The position numbers and the translations under genes were made by a program. 64,000 nt of DNA from Calditerricola satsumensis (lineage in GTDB: Bacteria > Bacillota > Bacilli > Calditerricolales > Calditerricolaceae): contig NZ_BMOF01000002.1 in assembly GCF_014646935.1 (NCBI RefSeq), positions 49,085 to 113,084 of the forward strand, given 5' to 3'. The notes beneath the pieces are model-generated. The model saw nothing but the letters and a program-made list of their open reading frames with translations, searched no databases and was not told the DNA's origin. Of this stretch, positions 41,602 to 50,320 are shown piece by piece (position 1 is the first letter of the stretch; every line of letters starts with the position of its first letter).

Positions 41602-42572
41602 CCGTGATTCCCCCTCTCTTCCACTTGCCCGCTTGCGTCGCCCACCCGTTCCGCGACACGCAGTTTGGCCGAACGCGCGCGCGGATTGCGCCGCACCTCG
41701 TCTTCGCTCGGCACGATCGGTTTTTTCGTCAGCACCCGCACCAGCGGTCTTCTGCCGCACGCGCAAACCGGCAAGCCTGGTGGGCAGATGCACCCGCGGC
41801 TCCACTCCCGGAACGCCTGCTTGCAGATGCGGTCCTCCAGGGAATGGAAGGTGATGACCGCCACGCGCCCGCCGGTGGCGAGATGCGCCACCGCCGCTTC
41901 GAGTCCTTCCCGTAGGGCATCCAGTTCGTCGTTGACGGCAATGCGCAGCGCTTGAAACGTGCGCCGGGCGGGGTGCGGTCCGGTGCGCCGCGCCGGCGCG
42001 GGAATCGCGCGCTTGACGATCTCGACCAGCTCGCCGGTTGTTTCGATCGGCTTTCTGGCCCGCGCCCGCACCATCTCGCGGGCGATGGCCTTGGCGAAGC
42101 GCTCTTCCCCGTAGCGGCGAAGAAGTTCGGCCAGCTCCGCCTCGGTCAGGGTGTTGACGAGGTCGGCCGCGGTGATGGGACGTTCGGGGTCCATCCGCAT
42201 GTCGAGCGGCGCGTCAAACCGGTAGCTAAACCCCCGCTCCGCCTCGTCGAACTGGGGCGAGGAAACGCCCAGATCGAACAACACCCCCTGCACGCGGGCG
42301 ATCCCGAGTTCGGCCAACACAGCGGCCAGGTGGCGGAAGTTGCGTTTGACGAGGCGCACGCGGTCGCGATACGGCGCCAGGCGCCTCGCCGCCGCTTCCA
42401 AGGCCGCGTCATCTTGGTCGAGGGCGATGAGGAGCCCATCCGGCCCCAATCGCTCGGCAATGCGCGCGCTGTGACCGCCCCCGCCCACTGTGCAATCGAC
42501 GTAGACGCCATCGGGGCGAACGGCCAAGGCGCCGACCGCCTCTTCCAAGAGCACCGGTTCGTGAACAAACAC
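41598..42572 (-). CDS. rsmH: 16S rRNA m4C1402 methyltransferase RsmH
   Basis: A SAM-dependent N4-methyltransferase that modifies C1402 in the 16S rRNA P site. It opens FVHEPVLLEEAV with the SAM motif DCTVGGGGHSARI (~26-38). Later motifs are FDLGVSSPQFD, TFQALRIAVNDEL and TFHSLEDRICKQ. The length, 324 aa, is normal. GTG at 42570-42572 follows AAAGAGGG. A classical dcw cluster gene (mraW) between mraZ and ftsL. Confidence 0.95.
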   Translation of the reverse strand: MFVHEPVLLEEAVGALAVRPDGVYVDCTVGGGGHSARIAERLGPDGLLIALDQDDAALEAAARRLAPYRDRVRLVKRNFRHLAAVLAELGIARVQGVLFDLGVSSPQFDEAERGFSYRFDAPLDMRMDPERPITAADLVNTLTEAELAELLRRYGEERFAKAIAREMVRARARKPIETTGELVEIVKRAIPAPARRTGPHPARRTFQALRIAVNDELDALREGLEAAVAHLATGGRVAVITFHSLEDRICKQAFREWSRGCICPPGLPVCACGRRPLVRVLTKKPIVPSEDEVRRNPRARSAKLRVAERVGDASGQVEERGNHG

Positions 42573-42609
42573 GTCGCATCCCTCTTTGCCGGGTCGGGTT
42601 CGCCGAACG

Positions 42610-43041
42610 CTACAGATCGAAATCGACGATCTTTTCGGCGATCTCCACAAAGGTCTCCTGTTGCTGGCGGATGTAGTCTTCCCACCGCGCCTTGTCCCAA
42701 ATCTCTACGCGGCTCCCCACGCCGATGACGACGCACTCCTTGGTGAGGTGGGCGTACTCGCGCAGGTTGGCCGGCAGGTTGATGCGCCCTTGCCGATCCA
42801 CTTCGCATTCCACGGCACCGGAAAAGAAGAACCGCGTGAAGGCCCGCGCGTCGGCCCGGGTGAAGGGGAGCGCCCTCAGCTTCTGTTCGAGGGCTTTCCA
42901 TTCGCTGAGGGGATAGGCAAACAAGCAGTGGTCCAATCCGCGCGTCACAACGAAGGGCGAACCGAGCCCTTCCCGGAACTTGGCCGGGATGGTCAGCCGT
43001 CCCTTGTCGTCGAGGGCATGCTGGAACTCCCCCATAAACAT
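42610..43041 (-). CDS. mraZ: Transcriptional regulator MraZ
   Basis: An AbrB-like DNA-binding protein with two SpoVT/AbrB half-repeats. Residues ~1-50 open [23 protein letters not shown], and ~80-125 hold [17 protein letters not shown]. The length, 143 aa, is normal. In E. coli MraZ represses its own dcw promoter. ATG at 43039-43041 is chosen because the product then starts MFMGE as in other Bacillales. First gene of the dcw cluster. Confidence 0.95.
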   Translation of the reverse strand: MFMGEFQHALDDKGRLTIPAKFREGLGSPFVVTRGLDHCLFAYPLSEWKALEQKLRALPFTRADARAFTRFFFSGAVECEVDRQGRINLPANLREYAHLTKECVVIGVGSRVEIWDKARWEDYIRQQQETFVEIAEKIVDFDL

Positions 43042-43097
43042 GGCCCATCCCCCGCTTGGCTCCCCATTCTCCCCCACATCCCCCCACTTTTCACCAC

Positions 43098-43126
43098 GCT
43101 ATACCCAATTCTCTGCGAACGGGCAA
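43098..43126 (-). promoter_or_regulatory. SigA-type promoter of the dcw cluster
   Basis: TTGCCC (43121-43126) and TATAGC (43098-43103) are 17 bases apart, ~57 bases upstream of the mraZ ATG. The stretch between contains repeated GTGGG/TGGGGGG-like words (43042-43095 read on the - strand), where MraZ might bind by analogy with TGGGN-repeat operators. Confidence 0.6.
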
Positions 43127-43220
43127 ATTCCTGCCGGGAAACGAAAACGTTCCGAAAACGCAACACTCGACCCATTTCGACAACAGGGTGAAAGGGAAAA
43201 AGGCCTCGCGCAGGTGCGAC

Positions 43221-43269
43221 AAAAAAAAGCGTGTAGACCTTGTCCGTTCTTCGTGCAAGGTCTACACGC
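43221..43269 (-). terminator. Strong intrinsic terminator of the cupredoxin gene
   Basis: A perfect 14-bp stem (43229-43242 with 43256-43269) and 13-base loop are followed on the - strand by eight T. Rest of the 280-base gap to mraZ: only the mraZ promoter is recognised. Confidence 0.92.
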
Positions 43270-43321
43270 GCACACGGGGCATGGCCCCTGTCCCGCGCGG
43301 GTGGCTTCAACGCGAGGCGCT

Positions 43322-44289
43322 TCATTTATGTGGGTGCTCGTGCTGGTGCTGGGCCATGGCATCGCGCGCCCGCTCCACGTCGGCCCGCAAGCGGTCAACC
43401 AGTTGCACCAGGCGCGGCCAATCCGGCTGCGCCGCGACTGCTTTGGCCAACGCCGCGCCGTCGGAGGCGATGGCCTGCACGTGATGCCCGTGAAAATGAA
43501 GGCTGTGGACGTCGTCGCCGGCGTTGATCAGCCGAATGAGGTACCGGCCGCCTTTTTTGACGCGCAGCGGCGAGATGGCCGAATCGATCTTCCCGTTGAT
43601 GGTGAAGGAGGCCGGATAGCGCTCGAGGGTGTCGTACTCCCCGTTCACTTGCACCCCCTCCGCCATCGTGCCGGGGTACTGCCCGGCCTCGCGCGCTTCG
43701 GCGACGCTCAGGCGCGGGTCGCGCTCGCTCAGCATCAGCACAAACTCGCCGTCGTACCGCGCGGTCGCTTCTCTCGGCTCCACAATGAACGCCCCATACA
43801 GCCCCATTTGCGGGTGCCGATCGGGCTCCACATGGCAATGGTAAAAATACGTGCCCGGCGGCGCGTCAAACTCGTAGGTAAAGGTTTCGCCTTGTTCCAC
43901 CGTCTTCTGGCTCACATCCGGCGTCCCGTCCCCAGCGAAGCTGTTGTCCACGCCGTGAAAATGGATGGTGTGCGGCTCGGCCTGCTCGTTGTGCAGCACC
44001 ACTTTGACGTGCTCGCCTTCCCGCTCGCGGATCTCCGGCCCCGGAACGGATGGGGGCCCGCCGGACGGTTTCGCGCCGGGTCCCACAGGCCAAATCCCCA
44101 CCTGTACAACGTCAGTCCGGGCGCCAGCTCCTGCTGCAGGTTGCCAATGTAGAGGTGCACCACCCGTTCGGTTCGCGGTGCGGTCTTGACCGGCGATGAT
44201 GTCTCTTGGACCGCGCACCCGGCCATCGAGAGGGCCACGGCTCCCACAAGGGAGCAGCACAACCATGCCCTTGCGCACCCGCTTTTCAA
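43322..44289 (-). pseudogene. Copper-binding (multicopper-oxidase-like) lipoprotein, apparent frameshift
   Basis: Two overlapping frames together encode one protein. The first, from TTG at 44287-44289, gives a lipoprotein signal peptide with lipobox LSMAGC, then VVHLYIGNLQQELAPG and LYRWGFGLWDP. At a run of five G (44052-44056 on the + strand) coding passes to the next frame. This continues SVPGPEIRE, then HTIHFHG, YFYHCHVEPDRHPQMG (type 1 copper set Cys-His-Met) and a second cupredoxin domain with HSLHFHGHH. One more C in the run would restore a single frame, so it could be a sequencing slip or a real lesion. The second domain lacks the usual later His-Cys-His motif and ends in a His-rich tail (HQHEHPHK). 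Confidence 0.75.
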
Positions 44290-44303
44290 CCTTGATCGCC
44301 CAC

Positions 44304-44332
44304 TTGATAATAATTCTTATTCTCATAACCAA
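44304..44332 (-). promoter_or_regulatory. Promoter with overlapping Fur-like box upstream of the copper lipoprotein
   Basis: TGATAATAATTCTTA (44305-44319) matches 12 of 14 fixed positions of the 7-1-7 Fur/PerR-type box TGATAATNATTATCA. It overlaps a candidate promoter on the - strand: TTGGTT (44327-44332), 17 bases, TATCAA (44304-44309). The leader to the TTG start would be very short, so the start or promoter may be off by a few codons. The region is strikingly AT-rich for this genome. Confidence 0.6.
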
Positions 44333-44395
44333 CACCAGTATGGCCCATTTCCGCCCGCATGTCAACGAGAAATCCCCCGAATCCATCCCCCGACA

Positions 44396-44432
44396 ACAAA
44401 AAGGCTGCCGGTCCGCTCAGGAACCGGCAGCC
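44396..44432 (-). terminator. Intrinsic terminator of the bshC-ahcY unit
   Basis: A 10-bp GGCTGCCGGT/ACCGGCAGCC stem (44403-44412 with 44423-44432) is followed on the - strand by five T, 31 bases after the ahcY stop. Confidence 0.88.
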
Positions 44433-44462
44433 GCCGTCCGTGTGGATTGGCCCGGGCGTCTC

Positions 44463-45707
44463 TTACACCTTCCAGCTTTCCAGGTACCGCTTTTGCGCGT
44501 CGGTCAGCTCGTCAATGCGGATGCCCAGCGCCTCGAGCATGTAGCGGGCCACCTGCTGGTCGATGGCGTAGGGCACCTCCAGCACGCGCGGGCCCACTTC
44601 GCCATGGTGCTCGTTGATGTACTGGAGCGACAGGGCCTGCAGGGCGAAGGTCATGTCCATGATCTCCGCCGGATGCCCGTCGCCGGCGGCCAGGTTGACG
44701 AGGCGCCCGTCGGCGAGGAGGTACAGCCGGCGCCCGTCCTCCAGCGTGTACTCGGTGATGTTCTTGCGCACCTCGCGCACCGACCGGCTCAGCTTGCGCA
44801 GGTCGTTCTTGTTGATTTCCACGTCGAAGTGGCCGGCGTTGGCCAAAATGGCCCCGTCCTTCATCTTGGGGAAGTGACGGGCGTCGATGCAGCTGGCGTT
44901 GCCGGTGACGGTGACGAAGAAGTCCCCCAGCGGAGCGGCTTCCTCGAGGGCCATCACCTCAAAGCCGTCCATGTACGCCTCGATAGCCTTGATCGGGTCC
45001 ACCTCGGTGACGATGACGCGCGCACCGAGGCCCTTAGCCCGCATGGCCACGCCCTTTCCGCACCAGCCATAGCCGACGACGACCGCCGTCTTGCCGGCCA
45101 CGACGAGATTGGTCGTGCGCATGATGCCGTCCCACACCGACTGGCCGGTGCCGTAGCGGTTGTCGAACAGGTGCTTGCAGTAGGCGTCGTTGACGGCCAC
45201 CATGGGGAAGCGCAGCTTTCCTTCCTTCTCCAACGCGCGCAGGCGGATGATGCCCGTCGTCGTCTCCTCGCATCCGCCGCGGATCTTCTTGGCCAAATCC
45301 GGCCGTTCGGCGTGCAGGATGGCCACCAGGTCGCCGCCGTCGTCGATGATCAGGTCCGGCTCCGTCTCCAGCGTCTTGATAAGAAAGTCTTTGTACTCGT
45401 CCGCCGTCAGGTTGTACTTGGCGTAGACGGTGATGCCGTCCTCCACCAGCGCCGCGGCCACGTCGTCCTGGGTGGATAGGGGGTTCGACCCGGTAATGGC
45501 CACGTTGGCCCCGCCGGCGTGGATCACCTTGGCCAGGTACGCCGTTTTGGCTTCCAGGTGCAGGCAAATGGCCACGTTCAGGCCGGCGAAGGGCTTGGTG
45601 CGTTCAAATTCCTCGCGGATGCGGCTGAGCACCGGCATGTGGGCGGCCGCCCACGCGATTTTCCGATGGCCGTCTTTGGCCAGCGCCATGTCGCGAACGA
45701 TGCTCAT
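44463..45707 (-). CDS. ahcY: Adenosylhomocysteinase (S-adenosylhomocysteine hydrolase), short form
   Basis: Reversibly splits S-adenosylhomocysteine into adenosine and homocysteine with bound NAD. Motifs include [31 protein letters not shown] and [12 protein letters not shown]. The catalytic Lys/Asp region is [19 protein letters not shown] and the NAD loop [10 protein letters not shown]. At 414 aa it lacks the ~40-residue insertion and the Lys-x-x-x-Tyr-Arg-Tyr C-terminus of the longer enzymes, resembling the form in Thermotoga and archaea. Most Bacillus use MtnN/LuxS instead. ATG at 45705-45707 with GGAGGAG. It follows bshC by 37 bases and shares its terminator. Confidence 0.95.
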   Translation of the reverse strand: MSIVRDMALAKDGHRKIAWAAAHMPVLSRIREEFERTKPFAGLNVAICLHLEAKTAYLAKVIHAGGANVAITGSNPLSTQDDVAAALVEDGITVYAKYNLTADEYKDFLIKTLETEPDLIIDDGGDLVAILHAERPDLAKKIRGGCEETTTGIIRLRALEKEGKLRFPMVAVNDAYCKHLFDNRYGTGQSVWDGIMRTTNLVVAGKTAVVVGYGWCGKGVAMRAKGLGARVIVTEVDPIKAIEAYMDGFEVMALEEAAPLGDFFVTVTGNASCIDARHFPKMKDGAILANAGHFDVEINKNDLRKLSRSVREVRKNITEYTLEDGRRLYLLADGRLVNLAAGDGHPAEIMDMTFALQALSLQYINEHHGEVGPRVLEVPYAIDQQVARYMLEALGIRIDELTDAQKRYLESWKV

Positions 45708-45744
45708 CGATCGGCTCCTCCTTCGGGGATCTCCCGTATCACGC

Positions 45745-47364
45745 TTACAACAACACGATGGCGTGGCGGCCGTCGGGCTCGCCGAGGGCGTCAAGCAGCC
45801 GATCGACAAGCCCGTCGTACCGCACGAGGTAGGCGAAGACATTGAACACCCGCTCCTGGAGGCGGTCCTTGGGCCACAGCGACAGGCGCACGCGGCGCAG
45901 CTGGCGCAAGGAGGCCTCGTGGCGCGCCTCCCATTCCCGCTCGAGGCGCCGGCGCAGCCAGGCGAGGCCCTCTTGTGCCCGCGCGCGGCTCGCCTCCGTA
46001 AGATCGCGCGCCGCCTGGCCCAGCGGGGCGAACCGCTCGGCCAACCGCGCGTACAGGTCGGCGAGGGCGGTCTCTGCCTCGGCAAAGGCGGCGTCGAAAT
46101 CGAGGACGCCAAGCCCCTTGCGCCACGCCGCCTCCAGCGCGTCGGGATCGACCAGCGCCTCGCGCGGGGACAGGCCGGCGCGGCGCAGGGCCTTCTGCAG
46201 CGTCCCTTCGACCAGCGTGACGCTCAGGCGCGGCACCACCGGGGGCATCTCCCACCCGGCCAAGGCGAACAGCTCCTTGTACAGGCCCCAGTACGCGATT
46301 TCGCCCGGACCGCCGACAAAGGCCAGCACCGGGAGCAGCGCCTCCTGCGTCAGCGGCCGGGTCACGACATCGGCGGAGAATTCCTCCGGCGCATCCGTCA
46401 CCCGCCGCGCCAGCTCGGCCGGCGTGAGGTGAAGGGTGCCGTCATCGGTGACGAAGGCGCCGTCCCTGACCCACAGCTTCTTCCGTTCCCCCGCCCCGGT
46501 CCAGAACAGATGGGCGTCGCCGTCGCGCACGTCCACCTGGGGCGTCAGGCCTTGCGCCACAAACCAGGCCGCGTTTTGGGCCAGCGCAGCGCGCAGGTCG
46601 TCGTTTCTCTCCACCGCCGCCCGGAACGCGTCAACCTTCAACGGGGCGAGGTTCACGTCGCCCGAATCGAGCAAAACGAGGCCGTGTTTCCCAAACAGCT
46701 CGGCCATCACCCGGGCGAAAAACGTCACGAGGGTGTCCGATTCGGCGGCGAAGGCAAGCAGCTTCTCCCGCCATGCCGGCTTGAACTCGGTGTCCGGCAG
46801 CAGGGCGAAAACCCGTTCGACGACGGCCTCCAGCTCCCCCGGCGGCAGCCGCCACCGCGACACGCTGACGCGCGCCTTCGGCTGGATCGACAAGCGGACC
46901 GTCTCCAGCGTCCGATCGGGGGTCAGCACCGTTACATGCCCCGGTTCGGCCACGTCGTGGTCTTCGCCGGCGATCCAGAACACCGGCACCACCGGCCGGC
47001 CCAGGCGCGCTTCCTCCCGCCGGGCCACGCGGATCAGCGTGAGGGCCTTGTACACTGTGTACAGGGGGCCGGTGAGGAGCCCCGCCTGCTGGCCGCCGAC
47101 GACGACCAGCGCCGCCGGATCGCGCAGGCGCTCGACATTGGCCAAGGCGGCGGGATGGTTGCCGACGGCGCGGTTGAAGGCGGCCAGGGCATCGGCAAGG
47201 GCCGCGCGCCGTTCGGCCGGATAGCGCAGGCGGGCGGCGCGCGCATCCCATGTCGTCGCGTCAAAGGGAGGATAGACAAAGCGCGCGCGGGCCGCCGCGC
47301 GGCCGTCGACGTAATCGCGCACAAAGGGGGACAAGGCCGGCCATGCCGTTTTGACAATCTCCAT
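45745..47364 (-). CDS. bshC: Putative cysteine ligase of bacillithiol synthesis BshC
   Basis: Adds cysteine to GlcN-malate to complete bacillithiol, the thiol used in place of glutathione in Firmicutes. The 539-aa protein has the conserved [22 protein letters not shown] segment (~88-109) and [12 protein letters not shown] (~127-138), where the nucleotide-binding core lies. A long C-terminal coiled coil is rich in Ala/Glu/Arg. ATG at 47362-47364 follows GGGAGG. In B. subtilis (yllA) it lies between panE and mraZ; here ahcY and the copper gene are interposed. Confidence 0.93.
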   Translation of the reverse strand: MEIVKTAWPALSPFVRDYVDGRAAARARFVYPPFDATTWDARAARLRYPAERRAALADALAAFNRAVGNHPAALANVERLRDPAALVVVGGQQAGLLTGPLYTVYKALTLIRVARREEARLGRPVVPVFWIAGEDHDVAEPGHVTVLTPDRTLETVRLSIQPKARVSVSRWRLPPGELEAVVERVFALLPDTEFKPAWREKLLAFAAESDTLVTFFARVMAELFGKHGLVLLDSGDVNLAPLKVDAFRAAVERNDDLRAALAQNAAWFVAQGLTPQVDVRDGDAHLFWTGAGERKKLWVRDGAFVTDDGTLHLTPAELARRVTDAPEEFSADVVTRPLTQEALLPVLAFVGGPGEIAYWGLYKELFALAGWEMPPVVPRLSVTLVEGTLQKALRRAGLSPREALVDPDALEAAWRKGLGVLDFDAAFAEAETALADLYARLAERFAPLGQAARDLTEASRARAQEGLAWLRRRLEREWEARHEASLRQLRRVRLSLWPKDRLQERVFNVFAYLVRYDGLVDRLLDALGEPDGRHAIVLL

Positions 47365-47401
47365 GCGCAGGCCTCCCGGTTGGCCAGATCGTTCCTCTCG
47401 C

Positions 47402-47431
47402 AGTATAGCACGGGCGCCGTGGGGAGGACAA
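47402..47431 (-). promoter_or_regulatory. SigA-type promoter of bshC-ahcY
   Basis: TTGTCC (47426-47431), 18 bases, TATACT (47402-47407) preceded by TGC (extended -10). It lies 38 bases upstream of the bshC ATG. Confidence 0.7.
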
Positions 47432-47504
47432 TTCCGATTGTTGAATCTGGAATTCCTGGTTACGAGGGCCAGTTTGCGGCACGGTTTACGGCGCCTCGTC
47501 GGCG

Positions 47505-48512
47505 TCACCCCTTACGGCCATGGACCAGCGCTTCCTTGGCCCGCACGAGTTGGGCAAGGGTAGCGTTCACCGGCGCCGCCAATCCCCGGCGCGCGGCGCG
47601 GGAGGCCACCGCGCCGTTCAGATGGGCGATTTCCGTCGGATGCCCGCGCTCGAGGTCTTGGAGCATTGACGAGCGGTTGGCCGCCGTCCTGCGGCAGACG
47701 GCGAAAACCTCATCGAGGAGGCGGTCGGCGATCGGCGCTCCCACGGGGTCATCGCCCAGCACGACGCCTTCGGCCGCCGCCACCGCCGCCACCTCTTCGA
47801 CCACCGCGCGCATCACCGGATGCAGCTCCGCCGCGTCAACCAAGGCCCCGTTGGGCACGCCGAGAAGCGCCGTCAGCGGGTTGATCGCGCAATTGACGGC
47901 CAGCTTTCGCCACATGCGCGGGCGAATGTCGGGCTTCGCGCAAGTCGCAAAGCCGGCCCGGCGCAGGACGGCCACCAAGGGGGAAAGAGCCGCCGCGCCT
48001 CCGGCTGGCCCCTCGCCTCCCGGTTTCATCGGCCCCAGATGCGTCTCACCCCGGCCGGTGTGGTGCACGCGCACGGCGTCCATCCGCAGCGCCCCCTCCG
48101 TCGTCACCGCCGCATAAAGGCGCGCCTCCTCCACCCACCGAGCCAGCACCTCCTCGTGGCCCAGCCCGTTGAGCCAGGCCACCAGCCGCCCGGTCCCGCC
48201 CAGCCAGGCGGCACACACCGGTGCGGCGTCGGCGACATGCCGCTGCTTGACGCAGAGCAGCACCCATTCCACCGGGCCGTCCGGCGGATCGGCAGCGGCA
48301 AAAGCCGGCACGCACGCGCGGATCGTGCCGTCGACGGCCTCCACGCAGAGGCCCTCGGCCCGCAGCCGGTCGCGCTGCGCCGCGGTGCGCACCACCAGGC
48401 GCACGTCGGCCCCCGCGGCGGCCAGGCGCCCGGCCAACAAAAGTCCCAGCGACCCGCCGCCAACGACGGCGATGCGCCCGGCCGCGGCGGCCTCCTTCAC
48501 CTTGCGCGTCAT
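47505..48512 (-). CDS. panE: 2-dehydropantoate 2-reductase (ketopantoate reductase)
   Basis: NADPH-dependent reduction of ketopantoate to pantoate for coenzyme A. The N-terminal dinucleotide loop AVVGGGSLGLLLAGRL is at ~15-30, the catalytic lysine region is KLAVNCAINPLTALLG (~197-212), and the C-terminal helical domain has SSMLQDLERGHPTEIAHLNG. The length, 335 aa, is slightly long. The ATG at 48510-48512 follows GAAGGAGGTGG. In B. subtilis (ylbQ) it also precedes bshC. Confidence 0.92.
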   Translation of the reverse strand: MTRKVKEAAAAGRIAVVGGGSLGLLLAGRLAAAGADVRLVVRTAAQRDRLRAEGLCVEAVDGTIRACVPAFAAADPPDGPVEWVLLCVKQRHVADAAPVCAAWLGGTGRLVAWLNGLGHEEVLARWVEEARLYAAVTTEGALRMDAVRVHHTGRGETHLGPMKPGGEGPAGGAAALSPLVAVLRRAGFATCAKPDIRPRMWRKLAVNCAINPLTALLGVPNGALVDAAELHPVMRAVVEEVAAVAAAEGVVLGDDPVGAPIADRLLDEVFAVCRRTAANRSSMLQDLERGHPTEIAHLNGAVASRAARRGLAAPVNATLAQLVRAKEALVHGRKG

Positions 48513-48608
48513 GGGTCCACCTCCTTCTCGGTACGCGTATGTGCCCACGCCTTCGCACGCGCCTCGCGCCAGCGCCCTCTCCAACACCATACCGCTCCGC
48601 ATCACGAC

Positions 48609-48640
48609 AAAAAAGCCCCCGGACCGTCCGTCCGGGGTGC
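48609..48640 (-). terminator. Intrinsic terminator of the yng-type operon
   Basis: A CCCCGGA/TCCGGGG stem (48617-48623 with 48631-48637) with 7-base loop is followed on the - strand by GCTTTTTT, ~58 bases after the carboxyltransferase stop. Between here and panE no further feature is seen. Confidence 0.85.
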
Positions 48641-48697
48641 CTCGGCCGCGCACGTGTTCCCTCCGAAACGGCGCGCCGCTTCCCGCATCCTGCACCC

Positions 48698-50263
48698 TCA
48701 CACCGGATACACCGGCTTCTTCCGCTCGGAAAAGCGCGCCTCCTTCGTCCGGTACAGGGCGAAGCGGGCGATCAGCTCGTCGCGCAGGGCGTCGGTGGGC
48801 ACGATGGCGTCGACGATCAGGTCGGAGGCCAGGCGGTAGATGTCGATGTCCTCCTGGTATTCCTTGCGCTTTTCGAGGATGAAGGCCTGCCGCTCCTTCG
48901 GGTCGGCAATGGCCTGGATCTTGTTGCTGTAGACGGCGTTGACGGCCGCCTCCGGTCCCATGACGGCGATCTGCGCCGTGGGCAAGGCCAGGCAGCAGTC
49001 GGGCTCGAAGGCCGGGCCGGCCATGGCGTAGAGCCCCGCACCATAGGCCTTGCGCACGATGACGGAGATCTTCGGCACGGTGGCCTCGGAGATGGCGGCG
49101 ATCATCTTCGCCCCGTGGCGGATGATCCCGGCCCGCTCCACCTTGGTGCCGATCATGAAGCCGGGCACGTCGGCCAGAAAGAGGAGCGGGATGTTGAAGG
49201 CATCGCACAGGTGGACAAACCGCGTCGCCTTGTCGGCTGAGTCGACGAACAGCACGCCGCCCTTCACCTTCGACTGGTTGGCGACGATGCCCACCGCCTC
49301 CCCGTTCAAGCGGGCAAAGCCGGTGATGAGCTCCGGGGCGAACAGCTTCTTGATCTCGAAGAACGACCCCTCGTCGACGAGGGCGTCGATCAGCTCGTAC
49401 ATGTCGAAGGGCACGTTCTGGTTCTCCGGCACGATGTCGGCGATGGGCCGGGCATCGGCCTTGGGCGGACGCGGCGCGGCGGCCGGCGGGCGGCCCTTGT
49501 AGTTGTCGGGCATGTAGGCGAGGTACTGGCGGGCCAGGGCGATGGCCTCCTCTTCGCTCGCAGCCAGGATGTCGCCGCAGCCGCTCACCGAGCAGTGCAT
49601 GCGCGCCCCGCCCATCTCCTCCAGCGTGACCTTTTCCCCGATCACCATCTCGGCCATGCGCGGCGAGCCGAGGTACATGCTGGCGTTGCCGTCGACCATG
49701 ATCACCACGTCGCAGAAGGCGGGAATGTACGCCCCGCCGGCGGCCGACGGGCCGAAGAGGAGACAGATTTGCGGCACCATTCCCGACAGCTTCACCTGGT
49801 TGTAGAAGATGCGCCCGGCGTGCCGGCGCCCGGGGAACATCTCCACCTGGTCGGTGATGCGCGCCCCGGCGGAATCGACAAGGTAGAGGATCGGCACCTT
49901 GAGGCGCTCCGCCGTCTCCTGGATGCGCAGGATCTTCTCCACCGTGCGCGCGCCCCACGAGCCGGCCTTCACCGTGGCGTCGTTGGCCATCACGCACACC
50001 GTGCGCCCGTGGATCTTGCCGATCGCCGTCACCACGCCGTCGGCCGGCAGGTCGCCCGCCGTGAAGTTGGCGAACAGCCCGTCCTCCACCACGTACGCCC
50101 CGTCGTCAAAGAGGAGCTTCAGGCGGTCGCGGACGAACAGCTTGCGCGACGCCTTCAGCTTGGCGTGGTACTTGGGGTCGCCGCCTTTTTTCACCTGCTC
50201 GGCCCGCTCGCGCAGCACCTCGTCCAGCTTGTGCGTACCCGTTTTCGTCTCTTGCGCGGACAT
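48698..50263 (-). CDS. Acyl-CoA carboxylase carboxyltransferase subunit (YngE/MccB-like)
   Basis: Transfers the carboxyl group from biotin to an acyl-CoA. The 521-aa protein has two crotonase-fold halves. GARITDQVEMFPGRRHAGRIFYNQVKLSG, GPSAAGGAYIPAFCD and, in the C-terminal half, FLADVPGFMIGTKVERAGIIRHGAKM line the acyl-CoA and biotin sites. It resembles B. subtilis YngE and methylcrotonyl/propionyl-CoA carboxylase beta subunits; the preferred acyl group cannot be fixed from sequence. ATG at 50263 follows GGAAAGGAGG. With the HMG-CoA lyase, biotin carrier and biotin carboxylase genes upstream it forms one operon, suggesting methylcrotonyl-CoA carboxylation in leucine breakdown. Confidence 0.88.
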   Translation of the reverse strand: MSAQETKTGTHKLDEVLRERAEQVKKGGDPKYHAKLKASRKLFVRDRLKLLFDDGAYVVEDGLFANFTAGDLPADGVVTAIGKIHGRTVCVMANDATVKAGSWGARTVEKILRIQETAERLKVPILYLVDSAGARITDQVEMFPGRRHAGRIFYNQVKLSGMVPQICLLFGPSAAGGAYIPAFCDVVIMVDGNASMYLGSPRMAEMVIGEKVTLEEMGGARMHCSVSGCGDILAASEEEAIALARQYLAYMPDNYKGRPPAAAPRPPKADARPIADIVPENQNVPFDMYELIDALVDEGSFFEIKKLFAPELITGFARLNGEAVGIVANQSKVKGGVLFVDSADKATRFVHLCDAFNIPLLFLADVPGFMIGTKVERAGIIRHGAKMIAAISEATVPKISVIVRKAYGAGLYAMAGPAFEPDCCLALPTAQIAVMGPEAAVNAVYSNKIQAIADPKERQAFILEKRKEYQEDIDIYRLASDLIVDAIVPTDALRDELIARFALYRTKEARFSERKKPVYPV

Positions 50264-50320
50264 TCCAGCAAGCCTCCTTTCCCGTTCTCCCCTTCCCGCA
50301 TCGCCGCAACCGGCGTGTTC

